Below, piece after piece: positions 16,338-23,309 of a DNA stretch of 64,000 bases. The notes beneath the pieces are model-generated. The model did no database searches. It was not told where the DNA came from and saw only the letters and a list, made by a program, of their open reading frames with translations. Source of the DNA: Microbacteriaceae bacterium (GTDB taxonomy: Bacteria; Actinomycetota; Actinomycetes; Actinomycetales; Microbacteriaceae). Position numbers and translations under genes: made by a program. The stretch lies in NCBI GenBank assembly GCA_025463565.1, contig JAODAT010000041.1:1-64000 (forward strand), read 5' to 3'. Position 1 is the first letter of the stretch. Every line of letters begins with the position of its first letter.

Positions 16338-17819
16338 ATGACCATGGAAGCTTCCAACACGCGCTGGCTGGACTACGCCCCCGCGCCCGAGTCGACCTCG
16401 ATCCTGCACCTGAAGAAGAGCTACGGCCTGTTCATCGACGGGGACTTCGTCGCGGGTTCAGGCAGGTCGTTCACGACCATCTCACCCGCGGATGAACACA
16501 GCATTGCCGAGATCGCATCGGCGGATGCCGGGGATGTCGACCGCGCGGTCGCCGCCGCCCGCAAGGCGTACAACTCCACCTGGTCGAAGCTGGGCGGGGC
16601 GGATCGCGGCAAGTACCTGTACCGCATCGCCCGACTGGTGCAGGAGCGTGCTCGAGAGCTCGCTGTGGCCGAGAGTCTCGACAACGGCAAGCCGATAAAG
16701 GAGAGCCGTGACGTCGACGTGCCCCTGGTCGCGGCCTGGTTCTTCTACTACGCGGGCTGGGCCGACAAACTGGAGCACGCCGGCCTCGGGCCGAACCCGC
16801 GCGCGCTCGGCGTCGCGGCACAGGTGATCCCGTGGAACTTTCCCCTGCTGATGTTGGCGTGGAAGATCGCCCCGGCTCTCGCCGCAGGCAACACCGTGGT
16901 GATCAAGCCGGCCGAGACCACGCCGCTCTCCGCGCTGATCTTCGCCGAGATCCTGCAGCAGGCCGACCTGCCGAATGGCGTCGTCAACATCATCACGGGA
17001 GCGGGGGAGACAGGCTCGCTGCTGGTCAACCACCCGGATGTCAACAAGGTGGCGTTCACCGGTTCGACCGCGGTCGGCCGCGCCATCGCGAAGTCGACGG
17101 CCGGCACCGGTAAGAAGCTCACGCTCGAGCTCGGCGGCAAGGCGGCGAACATCGTCTTCGACGACGCTCCGATCGACCAGGCCATCGAGGGCATCGTCAA
17201 CGGCATCTTCTTCAACCAGGGCCACGTCTGCTGTGCGGGCTCACGCCTGCTGGTGCAGGAGAACATCGAGACCGAGGTCGTCGATCGGCTGAAGGAGCGG
17301 CTCGTCACCCTGCGCATGGGCGACCCGCTCGACAAGAACACCGACATCGGGGCGATCAACTCCCGGGCCCAGCTCGATCGCATCCGTGCGCTCAGCGACA
17401 TCGGCGAAGAGGAGGGCGCGACGCGCTGGAGTGCGCCGTGCGAGATTCCGGCGAAGGGCTTCTGGTTCGCGCCGACAATCTTCACCGGCGTCGAGACCAG
17501 CCATCGCATCGCCCGGGAAGAGATCTTCGGCCCGGTGCTCAGCGTGCTCACGTTCCGCACTCCCGCGGAGGCCATCGCCAAGGCGAACAACACCCCGTAC
17601 GGGCTGTCGGCCGGCATCTGGAGCGACAAAGGCTCGAAGGTGCTGGCAGTGGCCGACAAGCTGCGCGCCGGTGTCATCTGGGCGAACACCTTCAACAAGT
17701 TCGACCCGTCGTCGCCGTTCGGTGGCTACAAGGAGTCGGGTTACGGTCGCGAGGGTGGCCGTCACGGGCTGGCGGCGTATCTGACAAACGCAGTTCTCCA
17801 GAGCGGAGCAAACAAGTGA
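16338..17819 (+). CDS. NAD(P)-dependent aldehyde dehydrogenase
   Basis: 493 aa, a complete class I-like aldehyde dehydrogenase. Oxyanion Asn167 is in VIPWNFPL, general base Glu264 in LTLELGGK, catalytic Cys298 in NQGHVCCAGSR, and the C-terminal motif EIFGPVLSV is present. It follows deoC by 8 bp, so oxidation of deoC-derived acetaldehyde to acetate is the likely role (from context). The stop overlaps the next gene (GTGA), which encodes a truncated relative; the two may form a heteromer. Confidence 0.93.
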   Translation: MTMEASNTRWLDYAPAPESTSILHLKKSYGLFIDGDFVAGSGRSFTTISPADEHSIAEIASADAGDVDRAVAAARKAYNSTWSKLGGADRGKYLYRIARLVQERARELAVAESLDNGKPIKESRDVDVPLVAAWFFYYAGWADKLEHAGLGPNPRALGVAAQVIPWNFPLLMLAWKIAPALAAGNTVVIKPAETTPLSALIFAEILQQADLPNGVVNIITGAGETGSLLVNHPDVNKVAFTGSTAVGRAIAKSTAGTGKKLTLELGGKAANIVFDDAPIDQAIEGIVNGIFFNQGHVCCAGSRLLVQENIETEVVDRLKERLVTLRMGDPLDKNTDIGAINSRAQLDRIRALSDIGEEEGATRWSAPCEIPAKGFWFAPTIFTGVETSHRIAREEIFGPVLSVLTFRTPAEAIAKANNTPYGLSAGIWSDKGSKVLAVADKLRAGVIWANTFNKFDPSSPFGGYKESGYGREGGRHGLAAYLTNAVLQSGANK

Positions 17820-18670
17820 CCCACCTCGCCATCCCGAAGACCTACAAGCTCTACATCGGCGGCGCGTTTCCGCGCAGCGAATCGGGGCGCACCTACGAAG
17901 TGACCACGTCGAAGGGGGCGTTTATCGCCAACGCGGCCAAGGCGTCCCGCAAAGACGCCCGTGACGCCGTCGTGGCCGCCCGGGCCGCGTTCTCCGGATG
18001 GTCGGGGACGACCGGCTACAACCGCGGCCAGGTGCTCTACCGCATCGCCGAACTACTGGAGGGCCGCCGCGCGCAGTTCGTCGACGAGCTGCGAAGCACC
18101 GACGGCCTCACCGAGGCAGCGGCAACGAAACAGGTCGACTCGGCGATCGACGCCTGGGTCTGGTACGCCGGCTGGGCCGACAAATACCTGCAGGTGGCCG
18201 GGAACGGCAACCCGGTGTCCGGGCCATACTTCAACATCTCCACTCCGGAGCCGACGGGTGTGGTCGCGGTCATCGCCCCGGCGACTCACGGCCTTCTCGG
18301 ACTGGTCAGCGTGATCGCCCCCGTCATCCTCAGCGGTAACACCGTGGTGGTGGTGGCGAGCGAGTCATCGCCACTCAGCGCGATCAGCCTGTCGGAGGTG
18401 CTGGCGACGAGTGACGTGCCCGCCGGCGTGGTCAACGTGCTCACCGGTTCGGCGGCCGAGATCGCCCCATGGCTGGCCAGCCACGCCGACGTGAACGCAC
18501 TCGACCTGGCCGGCGCGGAGGCATTGGAGTGGGTCGACCTGCAGATCGCCGCCGCCGACACGCTGAAGCGGGTGTTGCCGCCCGAGTCCGGCCTGCCGGC
18601 GCTCACTGTGGATCGCGTCACCTTCTTCACCGAGACGAAGACGGTGTGGCACACCAAGGCCCTCATCTGA
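17816..18670 (+). CDS. Truncated aldehyde dehydrogenase-like protein lacking the catalytic domain
   Basis: 284 aa from a GTG in the stop of the full-length dehydrogenase. It keeps the ALDH N-terminal and nucleotide-binding domains (YKLYIGGAFPRSESGRTYEV near the start; GVVAVIAPATHGLLG at about 142) but has no PWNFP Asn, no ELGGK Glu and no catalytic Cys; it ends after the cofactor domain with a short unrelated tail. The frame is intact and codon use matches its neighbours, so it looks maintained, not decayed. The two-module design recalls ALDH16 proteins, where a catalytic and a dead ALDH module are fused. A structural or regulatory partner is the likely role (inference). Confidence 0.85.
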   Translation: MTHLAIPKTYKLYIGGAFPRSESGRTYEVTTSKGAFIANAAKASRKDARDAVVAARAAFSGWSGTTGYNRGQVLYRIAELLEGRRAQFVDELRSTDGLTEAAATKQVDSAIDAWVWYAGWADKYLQVAGNGNPVSGPYFNISTPEPTGVVAVIAPATHGLLGLVSVIAPVILSGNTVVVVASESSPLSAISLSEVLATSDVPAGVVNVLTGSAAEIAPWLASHADVNALDLAGAEALEWVDLQIAAADTLKRVLPPESGLPALTVDRVTFFTETKTVWHTKALI

Positions 18671-18798
18671 TGGTCGGGTACGTCATCGGCGGCGTGATGG
18701 TGGCCATTGGCCTCGCCGGCGGCATCTACGGGCAGCTGCTGCGACGGCGCGGCAGGAGGAACGCGGCGAAGGAGCCGGAGCAGGGGTCGGAGCACTGA
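18670..18798 (+). CDS. 42-aa single-TM microprotein
   Basis: ATG shares its A with the stop of the preceding gene (TGATG), a strong sign of translational coupling. MVGYVIGGVMVAIGLAGGIY is one glycine-rich TM helix, followed by the basic stop-transfer segment RRRGRRN and an acidic tail. It is the last gene of the deoxyribose operon. Function unknown; a membrane tether or transporter accessory is possible. Confidence 0.7.
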   Translation: MVGYVIGGVMVAIGLAGGIYGQLLRRRGRRNAAKEPEQGSEH

Positions 18799-18824
18799 TC
18801 GGTCGGCCTCTCAGGGTGCAGGCG

Positions 18825-18830
18825 TACCCT
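18825..18830 (+). promoter_or_regulatory. -10-like element TACCCT
   Basis: Lies 10 nt before the ATG at 18841, with no Shine-Dalgarno; predicts a very short leader. Confidence 0.4.
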
Positions 18831-18840
18831 TGCCAGCACC

Positions 18841-19428
18841 ATGACTGACAACACAGTGCTGTTCCTGGGCGACAGCATCACCGCTCTCGGGGACTGGCAG
18901 ACCTGGTTCCCCGACGTCAACGCCCTCAACTTCGGCCTCTCCGGCAGTACCACCGATGACCTGCTCGCCCGGGTGGGTGAGGTCGTCGCGGCTGATCCAG
19001 ACGAGATCATCGTGCTCATCGGCACTAACGACCTGGGCACACGTCATACGGTCGAGCACCTGGTGACCAACATCCAGTCGATGATGGTCGAGCTGAGGCG
19101 CGACCTTCCGGGGTCGCGAATGCTCCTGCAGTCGATCATGCCGCGCGGTCGCGAATTCTCGGATCGCATCCAGGAGGCGAACATCCACCTCCGGCAGTTC
19201 GCTGCCACCGTGCACGCCCAGTACCTGGACCTCTGGCCGGCACTCGCCCTCGAGGATGGCGAACTCAACCCGGTGTTCTCCGACGATCGGCTACACCTCA
19301 ACGACGCCGGGTACCAGGCCTGGCTGGCCGAACTGCGGCCGGGGCTCGAGCGCTTGCGCGAGGAGCCGCCGATGTCGCGGCCGATCCAGATCATCCGCGT
19401 GGATGACTACGCGCGACCGGAGCAGTAG
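18841..19428 (+). CDS. SGNH/GDSL-family hydrolase
   Basis: 195-aa esterase or lipase of the SGNH type. Block I is FLGDSITALG with nucleophile Ser12, block II is NFGLSGSTTDDLL (oxyanion Gly), block III is IGTNDLG (oxyanion Asn), and block V is FSDDRLHLNDAGY with the catalytic Asp and His. No signal peptide, so cytosolic. The substrate is unknown. The gene stands alone and converges on the M20 peptidase gene with a 10-bp gap. Confidence 0.9.
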   Translation: MTDNTVLFLGDSITALGDWQTWFPDVNALNFGLSGSTTDDLLARVGEVVAADPDEIIVLIGTNDLGTRHTVEHLVTNIQSMMVELRRDLPGSRMLLQSIMPRGREFSDRIQEANIHLRQFAATVHAQYLDLWPALALEDGELNPVFSDDRLHLNDAGYQAWLAELRPGLERLREEPPMSRPIQIIRVDDYARPEQ

Positions 19429-19438
19429 CCCGGCTACG

Positions 19439-20764
19439 CTACAGCTCACGCACCAGGCGCGTGTAAAAGTCGACGCCACGCAGGAATGTCGAGACGTGCA
19501 TCCGCTCGTTCATCGCGTGCAGCGTGCCGCGCTCCTCTTTCGACATCTCGAACGGTGAAAACCGGTAAACGTCGTCGCTGATCCGCGCGAAGTGCCGGGA
19601 GTCGCTCGCCGCGAGCATCACATACGGGGTCACGATCGTGCCGGGGTAGCTCGCAACGATGGCGGCGGACAGCCGTTGCCAGGCAAGGCCGGTAGTGGGC
19701 GACACGGGAGACGGCTCGTTCGGCTGCAGAACCTCGAGCCGGACGAGCGGATCGTGGATCGCCTTCCGCACGTGCTCGACGGTCGCGGCGACGGTCGACC
19801 CGACGGCCACCCGGATGTTGACGGTCGCAACCGCGCGCTCCGCCAGCGCGTTCGCGGCCTGGCTGCCCTCGAGCATGGTGACGGCCTGCGTGGTGCGCAC
19901 CATCGCGCGCGTCTCGTCGCTCAGCCGCCCGAACAGCACGAGGAGCAACGGCCGGGTGAACCCGACGTGGGTGAAGATCCAGCGCAACGGACCCGTCGCG
20001 TGAGCGCCGAGCGTGCGGATCATCTCGAGGTTCACCGGGGTGAACGTCGACCGGAACGGTGTCGAGTTGAGCCGAGTGATCGCTCGTGCGAGTCGCGCCG
20101 TCGCGGAGAGTTTCGGGGGAGTCGAGGCGTGGCCGCCGTCCTGGTCGACGGTGAGGGTCAGGGTCAGTATGCCCTTCTCGCTCACCCCGACGACGGCGAT
20201 CGGGTCGGTGACGCCAGGGAAGATTCCCTCGACAACTGCACCGCCCTCGTCGAGAACGAACCCGGGATGGATGCCGCGGCTCTCCAGCAGGTCGACGATG
20301 GCGGACGCGCCCGAGCCGAGGGTTTCCTCATCGTGTCCGAAACTCAGGTACAGGTCATGCTCGGGAACCCGGCCGGCGACGACCGCGGCTTCGACCCCCT
20401 CGAGAACCGCGACCAGTGATCCCTTGTCGTCGAGGGTTCCGCGCCCCCAGACCAGCTGTTCATCGCCCTCGCCGACCAGTTCGGCGGCGAACGGCGGGTG
20501 CGTCCAGCCGGCGTTGGTGGCCGAGACGACGTCGTAGTGCGCCATCAGCACGCTCGGCGGCCCGTCCGTGCGTCCTTTCCAGCGGTAGAGCATCGAGTGG
20601 CCGCTCACCATTTCGCGCTCCAGCGCCGCGTGGAGAGCCGGATACAGCTGCGGGAGCTTCGCGACGAACTCGTCGAACGGCTTCCAGTCGGTGTCCGCCG
20701 GGTCGAGGCGGGAAATGGTCGGGATGCCGACCAGGGTCCTGAGGTGTTCGAGCGCACGGTCCAT
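19439..20764 (-). CDS. M20 metallopeptidase, PM20D1/carboxypeptidase S-like
   Basis: 441 aa. Zinc and catalytic motifs: AHYDVV, VWGRGTLDDKGSL (bridging Asp), SFGHDEETLG (Glu-Glu) and a late SDSRHF. The GRGTxDDKG and GHDEE forms are those of the carboxypeptidase S/PM20D1 branch, whose human member hydrolyses and synthesises N-fatty-acyl amino acids. No clear signal peptide. A long open frame extends upstream, but it runs across the divergent gene; the ATG at 20764 gives the usual N-terminus HLRTLVGIPTIS. A GACAAT -10-like hexamer lies 6 nt upstream. Confidence 0.88.
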   Translation of the reverse strand: MDRALEHLRTLVGIPTISRLDPADTDWKPFDEFVAKLPQLYPALHAALEREMVSGHSMLYRWKGRTDGPPSVLMAHYDVVSATNAGWTHPPFAAELVGEGDEQLVWGRGTLDDKGSLVAVLEGVEAAVVAGRVPEHDLYLSFGHDEETLGSGASAIVDLLESRGIHPGFVLDEGGAVVEGIFPGVTDPIAVVGVSEKGILTLTLTVDQDGGHASTPPKLSATARLARAITRLNSTPFRSTFTPVNLEMIRTLGAHATGPLRWIFTHVGFTRPLLLVLFGRLSDETRAMVRTTQAVTMLEGSQAANALAERAVATVNIRVAVGSTVAATVEHVRKAIHDPLVRLEVLQPNEPSPVSPTTGLAWQRLSAAIVASYPGTIVTPYVMLAASDSRHFARISDDVYRFSPFEMSKEERGTLHAMNERMHVSTFLRGVDFYTRLVREL

Positions 20765-20803
20765 GCACTCATTGTCCCCGACCAGGTCGGGCAGAATGGT
20801 CCC

Positions 20804-21157
20804 ATGGCCCAGTACCCGACTCCGAAATATCGTCGCACCGCATTCGCTCCCGCGATCCTCGGGGCGATCGTGCTGCTCGCGGGACTCGCCCTGCTCGACA
20901 ACCCGGGTGGTTACCTGTTCATCCGCTTCGGAGTCGCGATCCTCGCCTTGATCGTCGTGGTGTTCGCCTGGCAGGCGAAGCACTGGTGGTGGCTGCTTCC
21001 GCTCGCCGCGATCGCCGTCGCCTGGAATCCCATCTATCCGCCGAAGTTCTCCGGGCAGTGGTGGGTGGCCGCGCAGTTCGTCGCGGCACTCGTCTTCATC
21101 GCCGCTGGCATCCTCATCCGCATTCGCAACCCAGAGGATCGCAACAAGCGAAGCTGA
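20804..21157 (+). CDS. DUF6804-like membrane protein
   Basis: 117 aa with four hydrophobic helices (about residues 14-32, 38-55, 61-77 and 87-107). The Trp-rich loop KHWWWLLPLAAIAVAWNPIYPP resembles DUF6804, a family common in Actinobacteria. The basic N-terminus (KYRR) suggests a cytoplasmic start. It is divergent from the M20 gene with CAGAAT 6 nt before the ATG. Function unknown. Confidence 0.75.
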   Translation: MAQYPTPKYRRTAFAPAILGAIVLLAGLALLDNPGGYLFIRFGVAILALIVVVFAWQAKHWWWLLPLAAIAVAWNPIYPPKFSGQWWVAAQFVAALVFIAAGILIRIRNPEDRNKRS

Positions 21158-21160
21158 GCG

Positions 21161-21166
21161 TACTGT
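21161..21166 (+). promoter_or_regulatory. -10-like element TACTGT, leaderless start
   Basis: Ends 7 nt before the ATG at 21174; no Shine-Dalgarno. Confidence 0.5.
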
Positions 21167-21173
21167 TCCGGCC

Positions 21174-22673
21174 ATGACCTCCCTCTGGCTGGACCGTTCC
21201 ACCCCCGTGCCGACGGATGAGTTCGAACCGGACTCGCGCTGGGACATCGCAGTGGTCGGCGCCGGGTTGACCGGGCTCGTCACCGGCCTCCTTTTCGCCC
21301 GGGCCGGCATGCGGGTGGTGATCCTCGAGGCGCGCCGGGTCGGCGCTGTCGCGACCGGCAACACCACAGCGAAGCTGAGCCTTCTGCAGGGCAGTCACCT
21401 GTCGAGCATCCTTCGTCACACCGCACGATCCACAGCGCGGGCGTATGTCGAGGCTAACCGCGAGGGCATGGAGTGGCTGCTTCGCTACTGCGAGGAGCAC
21501 GGCGTCGCCGTGCAGCGGCAGGATGCATACAGCTTTGCCTCCACGGTCAACGACCTGCAACGGGTCGACGAGGAGTACAGGGCGGCCGCCTCGCTCGGGC
21601 TCGACGTGAGCATCACGACAGCGCTCGACGTTCCCTTTCCTGTCGCCGCCGCCGTGCGCCTGCCCAACCAGGCGCAGTTCGACCCCATGGACGTGCTCAG
21701 CGTTCTCGCTGCGGACTTCCGCGCCCACGGCGGCACCCTCGTCGAGGGCATTCGCGCGACCGGCATTCGCACCGCTGGAGTGAGCACCGTCGGGGTGGGT
21801 ACCGTGTCGTCGGCCCGGGTGCGAACCGACCAGGGCTTCGCCTGGGCCGATCGGGTGGTGCTCGCCACGGGCACGCCGTTCCTCGACCGCGGCCTTTATT
21901 TCGCCAAGACCGAAGCCCGGCGCTCATACGCCCTGGCGTTCCGGGTGCCCGGCGAGGTACCGGACGGGATGTACCTCTCGGTGGGGAGTCCGACCCGATC
22001 GGTGCGCTGGACCCCGGTAGACGGTGAACGGCGGCTGCTCGTCGGCGGGGACGGGCATCCGGTCGGCCGAACGGTGCCGTCGAGTCACGTCGACGCGTTG
22101 CTGGAGTGGACGGCCGAGTACTTTCCCGGTGCCGAACTCACCCATTCTTGGTCGGCCCAGGACTACAGCTCGGCGAGCGGGATCCCGTTCGTCGGCTGGA
22201 TGCCGCGCTCGCGAAAGCGCGTCTACTTCGCCACCGCCTACGGCAAGTGGGGGATGACGAACGCGGTGTCGAGCGCGCTCACACTCGCCGCGGACATCCT
22301 CGGCGGCAACCTGCCCTGGGCGGTGAAGTTGCACCGCCGCATCACCACTCTTGCCGATGCTGGCACCTTCCTCGGGGCGAACGCCGCCGTCGGCGTGGCA
22401 GCGGTCGCCGGCTGGGCCGGTGCCTGGTTGCAATCGGCGCCGTCAGCACCGCCGATGGAGGGCCAGGGTGTGGTGACGCACGACGGACTGCGGCCGATCG
22501 GCATCGCGACCGTCGACGGCACGACCTGTTCCGTTTCGGCGATCTGCCCGCACCTCTTCGGCGTGGTGAGCTGGAACGACGCCGAGCGAACCTGGGACTG
22601 TCCGCTGCACGGTTCGCGGTTCAGCGCGACGGGCGAGCGTCTCGAGGGACCCACCGTGCGCGATCTTTCGTAG
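21174..22673 (+). CDS. FAD-dependent oxidoreductase with C-terminal Rieske domain
   Basis: 499 aa. The N-terminal DAO-type FAD domain has the dinucleotide motif AVVGAGLTGL and the following ILEARRVGAVATGNTTAKLS. The middle carries a DAO substrate cap. A linker with a hydrophobic helix (GVAAVAGWAGAWLQ, about residues 402-415) leads to a Rieske 2Fe-2S domain with ligands in CPHLFG and CPLHGSRF (about Cys458, His460, Cys476, His479). The architecture implies internal electron transfer between FAD and the cluster. The substrate is unknown; glycine/D-amino-acid-oxidase-like annotation is common for this family. Confidence 0.9.
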   Translation: MTSLWLDRSTPVPTDEFEPDSRWDIAVVGAGLTGLVTGLLFARAGMRVVILEARRVGAVATGNTTAKLSLLQGSHLSSILRHTARSTARAYVEANREGMEWLLRYCEEHGVAVQRQDAYSFASTVNDLQRVDEEYRAAASLGLDVSITTALDVPFPVAAAVRLPNQAQFDPMDVLSVLAADFRAHGGTLVEGIRATGIRTAGVSTVGVGTVSSARVRTDQGFAWADRVVLATGTPFLDRGLYFAKTEARRSYALAFRVPGEVPDGMYLSVGSPTRSVRWTPVDGERRLLVGGDGHPVGRTVPSSHVDALLEWTAEYFPGAELTHSWSAQDYSSASGIPFVGWMPRSRKRVYFATAYGKWGMTNAVSSALTLAADILGGNLPWAVKLHRRITTLADAGTFLGANAAVGVAAVAGWAGAWLQSAPSAPPMEGQGVVTHDGLRPIGIATVDGTTCSVSAICPHLFGVVSWNDAERTWDCPLHGSRFSATGERLEGPTVRDLS

Positions 22674-22785
22674 CACCGCCTTTCATTGCGGGTGCATAGG
22701 CAGCTGGCAGTCATCTCCCAGCGTCAACCGGGGAGTCGCATAGTGTGCCGCCCGATCCTGCTGTCTGACACAAAGGAGAACTCAC
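22674..22785. other. Intergenic with weak stem-loop
   Basis: GCACCGC (22673-22679) can pair with GCGGGTGC (22688-22695) with one bulge just after the oxidoreductase stop, a possible weak terminator without a T-run. AAAGGAG near the right end is the Shine-Dalgarno of the next gene. Confidence 0.35.
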
Positions 22786-23154
22786 ATGTCAAACACACTC
22801 ATAGAACAGCCGGTGGTCGGCGAGCCGGTCATCGCTGACCCGGCCGTCGCCCCGGCTTCGGCACGCGGTTTCGGCAAAGGCGCCATCGTGGGAGTCATCG
22901 TCGGAGCTGTCATCGTGATCGCCGCGGCATTCGGCGGCGGTTTTCTCGTCGGCTCCGGTGCGAACGCCGGATCGCTGGGATCGTCCGGCACGACCCAGCA
23001 GGGTCCCGGCGGCGCCGGTGGCGGCACCAGGAACGGACCAGGCGGTCCGGGCTCACAGAACGGCGGCACCCAGAACGGCCAGCAGGGTGGCCCTCCCGGT
23101 ACGAACGGCAACGGCAACGGCAGGAATGGCTCAACTAACAACCAGAACGGCTGA
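22786..23154 (+). CDS. Membrane-anchored low-complexity Gly/Asn/Gln protein
   Basis: 122 aa. Residues 1-30 are soluble, 31-58 form one long TM helix (IVGVIVGAVIVIAAAFGG), and the rest is a disordered tail made almost only of Gly, Asn, Gln, Pro, Ser and Thr, presumably outside the membrane. No catalytic motif. The AAAGGAG Shine-Dalgarno at good spacing supports the start. The tail resembles prion-like or wall-spacer sequences. Function unknown. Confidence 0.75.
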   Translation: MSNTLIEQPVVGEPVIADPAVAPASARGFGKGAIVGVIVGAVIVIAAAFGGGFLVGSGANAGSLGSSGTTQQGPGGAGGGTRNGPGGPGSQNGGTQNGQQGGPPGTNGNGNGRNGSTNNQNG

Positions 23155-23180
23155 TCCGAGCGGCGCACAGCCGCACCGGG

Positions 23181-23230
23181 TACAATGGTCTAACTCCAAG
23201 GCGGGCTCCGAGGTTATCGGGGCTCGCCTT
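23181..23230 (+). promoter_or_regulatory. Promoter-like TACAAT and strong hairpin in the Stealth gene leader
   Basis: TACAAT at 23181-23186 follows GGG (extended -10-like). A 14-bp stem pairs 23198-23211 with 23217-23230 (loop GGTTA, two G-U pairs, no mismatch), with no T-run after it. It may terminate the previous gene or structure the leader of the gene at 23310. A 12-bp palindrome TACACGCGTGTA follows at 23236-23247. Confidence 0.5.
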
Positions 23231-23309
23231 GCTCGTACACGCGTGTAACCCACGCGCGGGTTCGATCCGCACAGCCAACCCGAGCTGTAAATAACTGAGA
23301 CAGGACAGA

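Noticed and set aside
17816-18670. Half aldehyde dehydrogenase as a decayed pseudogene
   Set aside because: No frameshift or internal stop, a clean GTGA overlap with the upstream gene and a coupled gene after it; it looks maintained, so it is listed as CDS.
23249-23280. tRNA-like T-arm (GGTTCGATCC)
   Set aside because: The five-base stem does not pair in register with a TTCGATC loop, and no acceptor or anticodon arms are found upstream. At most a remnant.
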